From CBDTYW01 sp965364735 (GTDB lineage: Bacteria; Actinomycetota; Nitriliruptoria; Nitriliruptorales; Nitriliruptoraceae), in NCBI GenBank assembly GCA_965364735.1, contig CBDTYW010000159.1, positions 1 to 8,643 on the forward strand: a stretch of 8,643 nucleotides of DNA. The letters run 5' to 3'. A model generated the notes under the pieces. That model worked only from the letters and a program-made list of their open reading frames with translations. It did not search any database and had not been told where the DNA came from. A program made the position numbers and the translations under genes. This document shows positions 1 through 5,987 of this stretch, piece by piece. Position 1 is the first letter of the stretch. Each line of letters begins with the position of its first letter.

Positions 1-503
1 GGCCCCGCGTCGTTGGCTCCGATCGTGTGCGTCGGACCGCCGACGATGGGAGATCCGTACGTGATGACCTGGCTGACGAGGTCCGGCCGTTCGCGGGCGA
101 CTTCCCGCGCGACCACCCCGCCGAGGCTCCAGCCGATGAGCGCCGTGGGCTGACCGGCCGCGGAGAGCTGCGCGATCATCTCCCGGACGAAGCGACCCAC
201 GTCGCCCGTGTTGACGCCCAGCCCCCACGAGCGGGCGCCATGGCCGAGGAAGCGGAGGTAGGCGAGCAGCGGGTACCCGCTCGCCTCGGGCGCGCGCCAC
301 CCCGGGATCAGCACCGAAGGCGCCGAGTCGCCGCGGGGGGCGCGGAGCAGCCGCGGGGTGTGGACCGCCAGCCGGATCGTCTCGCCCGCGGACAGCGTCT
401 CCACGACCCGGCGCCAGGTGCTGGGTGGTCCGGCGGGCTCGCCGGCTCCCTCGACCGAGGCGCCGTGCTCGATCGGCCGAGCGCGGATCAGACCCACCGT
501 CAC
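1..503 (-). CDS. Alpha/beta hydrolase (lipase/esterase-like), partial, N-terminal 167 residues
   Basis: I translated this frame by hand; it is open from a GTG at 503-501 to the left edge, so the C-terminus is missing. The GTG shares four bases (GTGA) with the ftsY stop, which suggests translational coupling; there is no clear Shine-Dalgarno sequence of its own. Residues 64-69 (VLIPGW) look like a core beta-strand ending in the oxyanion-hole turn. Residues 122-131 contain GWSLGG, a nucleophile elbow with Ser126 as the predicted nucleophile, followed by a helix (VVAREVARERPDLV) and a strand with YGSP at 149-152. This arrangement is typical of lipase/esterase-type alpha/beta hydrolases. The catalytic acid and histidine would lie beyond the window. 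The first 30 or so residues are rich in Pro, Gly and Ala, and a later start (for example GTG at 497-495) is possible. The substrate cannot be told. The fold call is firm; the biological role is unknown. Confidence 0.85.
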   Translation of the reverse strand, partial: MTVGLIRARPIEHGASVEGAGEPAGPPSTWRRVVETLSAGETIRLAVHTPRLLRAPRGDSAPSVLIPGWRAPEASGYPLLAYLRFLGHGARSWGLGVNTGDVGRFVREMIAQLSAAGQPTALIGWSLGGVVAREVARERPDLVSQVITYGSPIVGGPTHTIGANDAG

Positions 504-1648
504 GCGTCGATGTTCGAGAAGAGGCCCTCGACGAAGAGGTCGGGGTCGAAGTCTGCGAGGTCGTCGATGTCCTCGCCGAGACCGACGAGCTTCACGGGCA
601 GGCCCAGCTCGCGCTGGACCGCGACGACGATCCCGCCCTTGGACGACCCGTCGAGCTTGGTGAGCACGAGGCCGGTGATCGCGACGGCCTCCATGAACGC
701 GCGCGCCTGCTGGATGCCGTTCTGGCCGGTCGTCGCGTCGAGGACGAGCAGCGTCTCCTCGATCGGGCCGGACTGCTTCTCGACGACGCGCTTGACCTTG
801 GAGAGCTCGTCCATCAGCTCACGCTTGTTGTGCAGACGTCCCGCGGTGTCGATGATGACCAGGTCGGCGTCGGTGGCCTTGCCGGCGAGGTAGCCGTCGT
901 AGGCAACGGAGGCGGGGTCGGCACCCTCTTCCTTCGCGACGAGGCGCGCTCCGGTGCGCTCCGCCCACACGCCGAGCTGTTCGGAGGCAGCGGCGCGGAA
1001 CGTGTCCGCGGCGGCGAGGACGACGGAATGGCCGGCGCGCTGCTCGCGGGCGGAGAGCTTGCCGATGGTCGTGGTCTTGCCGGTGCCGTTGACGCCGGTC
1101 ACGAGCCACACGGTGGGCTCGTCGTCGGTCGATCGGACCAGGGAGCGGTCGAAGTCGCCGAGGACGGCGCGCATCTCCTGCTTGAGCAGCCCGATGACGC
1201 CGTCAACGGTCGTCACGCCCTCCTGCTTCGATCGCGTGCGCATCTGCTCCACGATGGAGAGCGAGGTCTCGACGCCGACGTCGGCGCCGATCAGGAGCTC
1301 CTCGAGCCCCTCCCACGCGGCGTCGTCGATCCCGCGGCCGAAGAGGTCGGCGACGCTGGCGCCGAGGACGTTGCGGGTGCGCTGAAGGCGCAGACGGAAG
1401 CGCTCGCCGACGGAGAGCGGCGCCGGGGGCGCGATCGTGTCGTCGACGACGTCGACCGGGATCGGCGGTGCCGTCGGGCGGTCCGTGACCGTGGTGTCCG
1501 ACGGTGGCGGCCGGTCGAGGACGTCAACGGAGCCCGACGGCGGCAGCTGGTCCGACGACGGACGTTCACGACGTCCTCCGACGACCAGGAAGCCGACGAC
1601 GAACACGAGGAGGATCGCGACGATGATCGCGGGGATCAGGATCTCCAT
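500..1648 (-). CDS. ftsY: Signal recognition particle receptor FtsY (382 aa)
   Basis: FtsY is the membrane-associated SRP receptor GTPase; it pairs with Ffh to deliver ribosomes translating membrane proteins to the translocon. Residues 3-25 form a hydrophobic helix (IPAIIVAILLVFVVGFLVVGG) followed by arginines, so the protein is probably anchored in the membrane by its N-terminus, as in other actinobacteria. Residues 26-80 are a short Pro/Asp-rich linker in place of the long acidic A domain of E. coli. The N domain covers about 82-165. The GTPase motifs are intact: P-loop GVNGTGKTT (185-193), the SRP-type DTFRAAA (215-221), DTAG (267-270) and TKLD (330-333), with the closing GLGED.DDL segment near 357-363. 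I chose the ATG at 1648 over an upstream in-frame start because it begins exactly at the membrane helix and has AAGGGAG seven bases upstream. It follows smc by 98 bases and overlaps the downstream hydrolase gene by four. Confidence 0.97.
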   Translation of the reverse strand: MEILIPAIIVAILLVFVVGFLVVGGRRERPSSDQLPPSGSVDVLDRPPPSDTTVTDRPTAPPIPVDVVDDTIAPPAPLSVGERFRLRLQRTRNVLGASVADLFGRGIDDAAWEGLEELLIGADVGVETSLSIVEQMRTRSKQEGVTTVDGVIGLLKQEMRAVLGDFDRSLVRSTDDEPTVWLVTGVNGTGKTTTIGKLSAREQRAGHSVVLAAADTFRAAASEQLGVWAERTGARLVAKEEGADPASVAYDGYLAGKATDADLVIIDTAGRLHNKRELMDELSKVKRVVEKQSGPIEETLLVLDATTGQNGIQQARAFMEAVAITGLVLTKLDGSSKGGIVVAVQRELGLPVKLVGLGEDIDDLADFDPDLFVEGLFSNIDA

Positions 1649-1655
1649 CGAGGAG

Positions 1656-1662
1656 CTCCCTT
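1656..1662 (-). promoter_or_regulatory. Ribosome binding site of ftsY
   Basis: The minus strand reads AAGGGAG, followed by seven bases and then the ATG at 1648. It supports that start rather than the one 17 codons upstream, which would place the site inside the coding region. Confidence 0.7.
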
Positions 1663-1705
1663 TCGATGTTGCGGCGGCACCTGGCCGACGGGCGGACACG
1701 CGCGC

Positions 1706-1711
1706 ACGCTA
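1706..1711 (-). promoter_or_regulatory. Possible -10 element for ftsY
   Basis: The minus strand reads TAGCGT, matching the TAnnnT pattern of housekeeping sigma factors, inside the 98-base smc-ftsY gap. It would give a leader of about 50 bases. No convincing -35 hexamer sits 16-18 bases upstream, so read-through from smc is an equally good explanation. Confidence 0.25.
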
Positions 1712-1746
1712 TCGGCTCGGCCATCCGGCCAGACGTCGGAGGTGGC

Positions 1747-4700
1747 TCAGACGCCCACGACGACCCCGTCGTCGAGACGTTGCTGCTGCTCGTCGGTGAA
1801 CTTCTCCGCCAGCACGCGCGTCACCGCGTCGTTGCCCATCGTGACGCCGTACAGCACGTCGGCGATCTCCATCGAGCGCTTCTGGTGCGTGACGACGATG
1901 AGCTGGGCGCGGTCCTTGAACGACGTGAGCACGCGCAGGAGGCGCTGCAGGTTCACGTCGTCAAGCGCCGCGTCGACCTCGTCGAGGACGTAGAACGGCG
2001 ACGGGCGCGCACGGAAGATCGCGAACACGAACGCGAGCACCGTCAGGGACCGCTCTCCGCCGCTCAGCAGCGACAGGCGGGTGACCTTCTTGCCGGGCGG
2101 ACGCGCCTCGACCTCGATGCCGGTGGTGAGCGGGTCGTCGGGGTCCGTCAGGACGAGGCGTCCCTCGCCGCCCGGGAAGACGGTCTGGAAGGTGAGGTCG
2201 AACTCGCGGCTCACGTCGTTGAAGGCGTCCATGAAGACCGTCTTGATGCGGTCGTCGACGGTGACGATGACCTGCTCGAGGTCGCGGCGCGACGCGCGCA
2301 GGTCCGCGAGCTGGTCGGAGAGGAAGGTGTGCCGCTCCTCCAGCGCCTGGAACTCCTCCAGCGCCAGCGGGTTCACCCGTCCGAGCAGGCCGATGCGGCG
2401 CACGAGGACCTCCTCCTGCGTCGCGAGGTCCTTGCGGTCGTAGGTCGAGGCCTCGGGGTGCTCGGCGGCGACCTCCTCGGCGGACAGCGAGTGGTCGCTG
2501 CGCAGGGTCGCGACGACCTGGTCGAGGTCGCGACGGATCTCGGCGTGCTTGAGCTCCGCCCTGTGGCGCTGCTCGCGGACATCCTCCAGCGCGCTGCCCA
2601 GCTGGTCGAGCTGAGTGCGGGTGGCCTCGCGGGCGTCACGGCGCTCACGGACCGCCTGCTCGAGGCGAGTGCGCTCGGCGCGGGCCTGCTCGATCGAGTC
2701 GGTGAGCCCCGTCAGGGCGTCGGCGCAGAACGACGCGAGCTCACCACAGCGGACGATGCCCTCGCGACGGCTCTCCCGACGTCGGGCTGCGTCGGCGAGC
2801 GAGCGCTCGACCTCGTCGGCCTCGACCCGCAGCTCAGCGACCGTGGCGAGCAGGTGGCGGAGGTGCTCCTCGATGCGCTCCACGGCGACACGACGGTCCA
2901 GCTCCACCTCACGGGCGGCCTCGACGGCCTCGTCGAGGTCCTGCGCCTCGTCCAGCATCCGGGTGTCGTCCGGGTCCTCGGCCTCGGGCTCCTCGGGGCC
3001 GCGCCCCAGCAGGCGTTCGAGGGCCTCCTCGTTGCGCTGGTGGGCCTCGTTGAGCTCGCGCTCCTGACCCGCGACCGTCTCGGTCTGCCGGTGCAGGGAC
3101 TTGACCTCCTTGTTCACGCGAGCGAGGCGCTCCGCGGCGGAGGTGATGCGAGCGTCGGACTCGTTGATCCGGCTCGTGGCGGCACCGAGGCGCGCCCGCG
3201 CCGTCGACAGCGCCTCGCGGGCCGTGACGATCTCGACCGCGACGTCCTCGATGGCGAGGCGTGCCGCTCCGGCACGCTCCTCGGCGTCGAGCGCGGACGA
3301 GGCGGTCAGCACGGCGTCGTCGCGCGGTGCCTCGCCACCGACCCAGCCGCGTGCACCGATGACGTCGCCGGCGGGCGTGACCAGCACGAGCGACGGGTCG
3401 CTGCGGTGCAGCGCGATCGCGGCGGCAGCGTCGGGGACGATGAAGCAGGCCCCGAGCGCGCGACGCAGCGTCGTGGCGACCCGTGCGGTGACGGCAGGAT
3501 CGGCCACGGCGTCGTCCGGCCGGGCGGAGACGAGGTCCCCGACCGCGCGGGCGCCGGCGGCCTTGAGCCGGTCGGCGCTGTCGGACGCGAGCGAGACCTT
3601 GCTGACCGCGAGCGACAGCACCGTCCCGCGCCCCTCACCGGCGGAGCCGAGCCAGGTGAGCGCGTCCAGCGCTGCCGCGTCGTCGACCGCGACGACCGCG
3701 CCACCAAGGCCGGCGAGCGCAGAGGCGACGAGGCTGCGGTGCTCCTCCGCGACGTGCACGTGGTCGGCGACGACGCCGTGCAGCCCCGCGACCGGGTCGG
3801 CGGACAGCAGCGCCCGTGCGGCGTCACGACGGTCCTGCAGGCTGGCCCGCAGCGCCTCGGCACGCGCGGACTGCGAAGCGCGTTCGCGCTCGTGGCCGCG
3901 CTCCAGCTCGACGAGCTCATCGAGGCGAAGCGTGGCCCGCTCGACGTCGGCCTCTGCGGCCTCGAGCTCGGTGGTCAGCGCGGTCTCGTTGGAGTCCAGG
4001 TTCTGGATCTCGACCTGCACGGCGTCCATGTCCGTGGTGGCCTCGGTGAGGCGCTCTGCGATCGAGTCACGCTGGCTGGTGACACGGCCGAGCTCGGACT
4101 CGGCCGACGCGATCCGGCCGCGCATTGCGGAGACCTCGCCCTCCCAGCGCAGCCGTGCTTCGCGCTGCTGGGCGCGGCGCTGTGCCTCGGCCTGTCGGCG
4201 CTGCTCGAACGCGCGGCGGTCGATCTCGGTGGCTCGCCGTGCCGCGGTCGCCTCCTCGAGCACCTCACGGGCGGCGACGCGGTCGGCGTCACGCTGGGAT
4301 GCCTCGGCCTCGGTGCGGTCCGCCTGGGCGCGCAGCTCCTCCGGCGGGCGGCCGGCCAGCGGCTCCTCGTTGTACTCCAGCAGGTGACGACGGCGAGCGT
4401 CGATCAGGTCCGCGGTCCCGCGCAGACGCTCCAGCAGGGACTGGAGCGCGTGGAACGTCTCGGTGCTGCGGCGAGCCGACGGCGAGAGCTCCGCCAGCTG
4501 CTCGTCGAGGCGGGCCAGCTGGGCGCGCTGCGCCTCGATGTCGTGCTCGGTGGCGGTCTGCTGGGCAGCGACCTCGTCGTCGAGGCGCGCGCCATGGAGC
4601 GCGTCAGCGGTGAGGCGGTCGAGGTCGGTCGCGAGCATGCTGACCCGCACGTCACGGAGGTCGGACTGCAGGCGCGAGGCCTCGTTCGCGGCCTCGGCCT

Positions 4701-5352
4701 GTCGTTCGAGCGGACGGAGCTGGCGTCGCAGCTCGCGCAGGATCGAGACGAGCTTGTCGACGTGGCCGTCGACCTGCTCGAGCTTCTTCACGGCGCGCTC
4801 GCGGCGACGACGGTGCTTGAGGATCCCGGCGGCCTCCTCGATCAGGGCGCGCCGGTCCTCGGGCTTGGCGTTGAGGATCGCGTCGAGCTGGCCCTGCCCG
4901 ACGATGGTGTGCAGCTCACGGCCGAGACCGGCGTCCGACAGCAGCTCCTGGACGTCGAGGGCGCGGACCTGCTGGCCGTTGATCAGGTAGCTGGAGTCAC
5001 CCGACGAGGTGATCTCGCGGGCGATGCGGATCTCGGAGAACTGCTGGGCAGAGCCTGCGGTCCCGATGCCGTCGCGGCCGAGCGTGCCGTCGGAGTTGTC
5101 GATGGTGATCTCGACGCGCGCCATGCCCAGGGCGGGCCGCGTCGGCGAGCCCGCGAAGATGACGTCCTGCATCGATCCACCGCGGACCTTGCGCGGCGAG
5201 TGGGTGCCCAGCACCCAGCTGAGTGCGTCGACGATGTTGGACTTGCCGGAGCCGTTCGGCCCGACGATCACCGTCACGCCGGGCTCGACCTCGATGGTCG
5301 TCTTGTCCGCGAACGACTTGAACCCTCGCATGGTCAGGGACGTGAGGAACAC
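1747..5352 (-). CDS. smc: Chromosome segregation/condensation protein SMC (1201 aa)
   Basis: SMC is the ATPase core of the bacterial condensin, which with ScpA and ScpB (not in this window) loops and organises DNA for chromosome segregation. The length is normal for the family. The N-terminal head carries GFKSFADKT (10-18) and Walker A GPNGSGKSN (31-39). Coiled coils extend from about residue 165. The hinge lies at roughly 515-675, starting DPVAGLHGVV and ending in the GWVGGEA segment. The second coiled coil leads to the C-terminal head, with the ABC signature LSGGER near 1096-1101 and Walker B/D-loop VLDEVDAALDD near 1120-1130. The start is GTG; a weak ribosome site precedes it, and an ATG seven codons later is less likely because it would remove the first conserved strand (FLTSLTMRGFKSF). 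Residues about 92-104 look like an insertion relative to well-known SMCs. A terminator-like hairpin and a possible -10 box separate it from the small gene upstream, so smc may start its own transcript with ftsY. Confidence 0.98.
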   Translation of the reverse strand: MFLTSLTMRGFKSFADKTTIEVEPGVTVIVGPNGSGKSNIVDALSWVLGTHSPRKVRGGSMQDVIFAGSPTRPALGMARVEITIDNSDGTLGRDGIGTAGSAQQFSEIRIAREITSSGDSSYLINGQQVRALDVQELLSDAGLGRELHTIVGQGQLDAILNAKPEDRRALIEEAAGILKHRRRRERAVKKLEQVDGHVDKLVSILRELRRQLRPLERQAEAANEASRLQSDLRDVRVSMLATDLDRLTADALHGARLDDEVAAQQTATEHDIEAQRAQLARLDEQLAELSPSARRSTETFHALQSLLERLRGTADLIDARRRHLLEYNEEPLAGRPPEELRAQADRTEAEASQRDADRVAAREVLEEATAARRATEIDRRAFEQRRQAEAQRRAQQREARLRWEGEVSAMRGRIASAESELGRVTSQRDSIAERLTEATTDMDAVQVEIQNLDSNETALTTELEAAEADVERATLRLDELVELERGHERERASQSARAEALRASLQDRRDAARALLSADPVAGLHGVVADHVHVAEEHRSLVASALAGLGGAVVAVDDAAALDALTWLGSAGEGRGTVLSLAVSKVSLASDSADRLKAAGARAVGDLVSARPDDAVADPAVTARVATTLRRALGACFIVPDAAAAIALHRSDPSLVLVTPAGDVIGARGWVGGEAPRDDAVLTASSALDAEERAGAARLAIEDVAVEIVTAREALSTARARLGAATSRINESDARITSAAERLARVNKEVKSLHRQTETVAGQERELNEAHQRNEEALERLLGRGPEEPEAEDPDDTRMLDEAQDLDEAVEAAREVELDRRVAVERIEEHLRHLLATVAELRVEADEVERSLADAARRRESRREGIVRCGELASFCADALTGLTDSIEQARAERTRLEQAVRERRDAREATRTQLDQLGSALEDVREQRHRAELKHAEIRRDLDQVVATLRSDHSLSAEEVAAEHPEASTYDRKDLATQEEVLVRRIGLLGRVNPLALEEFQALEERHTFLSDQLADLRASRRDLEQVIVTVDDRIKTVFMDAFNDVSREFDLTFQTVFPGGEGRLVLTDPDDPLTTGIEVEARPPGKKVTRLSLLSGGERSLTVLAFVFAIFRARPSPFYVLDEVDAALDDVNLQRLLRVLTSFKDRAQLIVVTHQKRSMEIADVLYGVTMGNDAVTRVLAEKFTDEQQQRLDDGVVVGV

Positions 5353-5397
5353 GCGAACGCACCGATCAGCAGGAACAGGGCCGGACGGCCTGCTGGC

Positions 5398-5403
5398 AGC
5401 CTA
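5398..5403 (-). promoter_or_regulatory. Possible -10 element for smc
   Basis: The minus strand reads TAGGCT, a good TAnnnT box, 45 bases upstream of the smc GTG and downstream of the hairpin at 5455-5476. It predicts a leader of about 38 bases. The matching -35 region (around 5420-5427) is poor, so the call rests on the -10 box and its position after a terminator. Confidence 0.4.
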
Positions 5404-5454
5404 ACGACCGCATCGTCCCGCACCATGGAGCGCTGACGTCGCCCGAACGCAGAA

Positions 5455-5476
5455 CGCGGACCCCGGAGGGTCCGCG
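5455..5476 (-). terminator. Terminator-like hairpin between the small coiled-coil gene and smc
   Basis: A perfect 9-bp inverted repeat (CGCGGACCC / GGGTCCGCG) encloses a four-base loop. In minus-strand RNA the loop is UCCG closed by C-G, a member of the very stable UNCG tetraloop class. The stem lies 37 bases past the stop of the 57-residue gene. The tail (TTCTGCGTTCGG) is only partly T-rich, as is common in GC-rich actinobacteria, so it may terminate, attenuate, or simply protect an RNA 3' end. Confidence 0.6.
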
Positions 5477-5513
5477 CGCGAGGAACCGTCGTCGCCGACG
5501 GGTCCGGACTGCG

Positions 5514-5687
5514 TCAGGCGGTGAGGGTCTCAGCTCGGTCGAGCTCGATGACCGGCTCGTCCGCGGCCTTGGCCTCGGCGTCGCTCAGCGCTGCCTCGAG
5601 CTCCGCGACGCGGCGCCGAAGCGCGCGCACCTGAGAGACGAGGACGTCGGTCTGGACGGAATGGGACCCGAAGATGGCCTTGCTCAT
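5514..5687 (-). CDS. Small hypothetical coiled-coil protein (57 aa)
   Basis: I found this gene by reading the minus strand of the gap between the Fpg-like gene and smc. It begins ATG with GGAG five bases upstream and ends in TGA. The N-terminal part (MSKAIFGSH, 1-9) is a short conserved-looking head. Residues about 13-42 form one amphipathic helix with hydrophobic residues in heptad-like spacing (VLVSQVRALRRRVAELEAAL at 15-34), a basic patch RRR (24-26), and a shift to acidic and alanine-rich sequence. The tail 43-57 is acidic (DEPVIELDRAETL). There is no signal peptide, membrane segment or cysteine. From memory, small proteins starting MSKA(L/I)xG and followed by one coiled coil occur as unnamed genes in other actinobacteria; I cannot verify this here. 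The function is unknown; a homo-oligomer or an adaptor that docks by its helix is plausible. It has an apparent promoter region upstream and a hairpin downstream, so it may be a one-gene transcript. Confidence 0.75.
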   Translation of the reverse strand: MSKAIFGSHSVQTDVLVSQVRALRRRVAELEAALSDAEAKAADEPVIELDRAETLTA

Positions 5688-5801
5688 ACGTGCTCCATGC
5701 GGCTGTCCGGCTGCCCTGATGGCGTGGCTGGCCTGGTGGTGACTGACTCATCCCGACGTCGGCACCTTGAGGTGGGGCTGGGCCCGCACGGCGTGCTCGA
5801 C

Positions 5802-5835
5802 GTGTCGGCTCGACCCAGAGGGGTCGTCCCGACAC
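5802..5835 (-). repeat. 34-base imperfect palindrome in the leader of the small coiled-coil gene
   Basis: On the minus strand the sequence reads GTGTCGG, GA, CGACCC, loop CTCT, GGGTCG, AG, CCGACAC. That is a 7-bp outer stem, a symmetric two-by-two internal loop and a 6-bp inner stem. It begins about six bases after the candidate -10 box at 5841-5846, so the predicted transcript would start at or next to its outer edge. It could act as a protein-binding operator at the DNA level or as a structured 5' end in the RNA. The base-pairing is seen directly; the role is inferred. Confidence 0.5.
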
Positions 5836-5840
5836 CTCGA

Positions 5841-5846
5841 AGGCTA
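5841..5846 (-). promoter_or_regulatory. Possible -10 element for the small coiled-coil gene
   Basis: The minus strand reads TAGCCT, fitting TAnnnT. A weak -35-like TTTCGC lies 17 bases upstream at 5864-5869. Transcription from here would start near 5834, giving a leader of almost 150 bases that begins with the palindrome at 5802-5835. Confidence 0.35.
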
Positions 5847-5935
5847 GCGGAGGCTGACGTTCGGCGAAAGAGGGGCCGCGCGGTGGGCGGCCCACCATGG
5901 GTGTCGGACCACCGACCGCACATCATGACCACCCT

Positions 5936-5952
5936 GTGCGCGAAACGCGCAC
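5936..5952 (-). terminator. Hairpin downstream of the Fpg-like gene
   Basis: A perfect 7-bp inverted repeat (GTGCGCG / CGCGCAC) with a three-base loop lies 35 bases past the stop codon of the Fpg-like gene. No run of T follows on the minus strand. Its place at the end of the DUF177-to-Fpg-like run suggests a transcript end or processing site. Confidence 0.4.
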
Positions 5953-5987
5953 GACGAAGGCCCTCTCGGCCCGGCCCTGACGACCGA

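Larger units (their letters stand above)
5688..5987. other. 300-base intergenic region between the Fpg-like gene and the small coiled-coil gene
   Basis: I see no convincing gene here on either strand. A 122-codon minus-strand frame (5530-5898) is rich in Arg, Pro and Gly, overlaps the small gene in another frame, and looks like chance. The region holds three inverted repeats (5802-5835, 5882-5896 and 5936-5952) and a TAGCCT box at 5841-5846, which I list separately. The 6-bp repeat at 5882-5896 (GGTGGG-CGG-CCCACC) has no assigned role. Confidence 0.7.

Noticed and set aside
27..893. A 288-codon plus-strand frame at the left edge
   Set aside because: The opposite strand encodes a clear alpha/beta hydrolase with a GWSLGG elbow and the end of FtsY; the plus-strand translation shows no motif.
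1719..1734. GGCC-GGAT-GGCC repeat after smc as a terminator
   Set aside because: Only four or five pairs and no T tract; GGCC pairs of this kind are expected often by chance at this base composition.
425..1993. A 522-codon plus-strand open frame across ftsY
   Set aside because: Antisense shadow of ftsY and the end of smc; low-complexity acidic and arginine-rich translation, no family resemblance.
1666..5436. A 1256-codon plus-strand open frame, longer than smc itself
   Set aside because: It lies antisense to smc, and its translation is a repetitive Val/Leu/Asp/Gly/Arg sequence with no recognisable domain. Long antisense frames arise in GC-rich genes because sense codons ending in G or C rarely make antisense stops.
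5530..5898. A 122-codon minus-strand frame in the gap before smc
   Set aside because: Arg/Pro/Gly-rich translation without structure, and it overlaps the better-supported 57-residue gene in a different frame.
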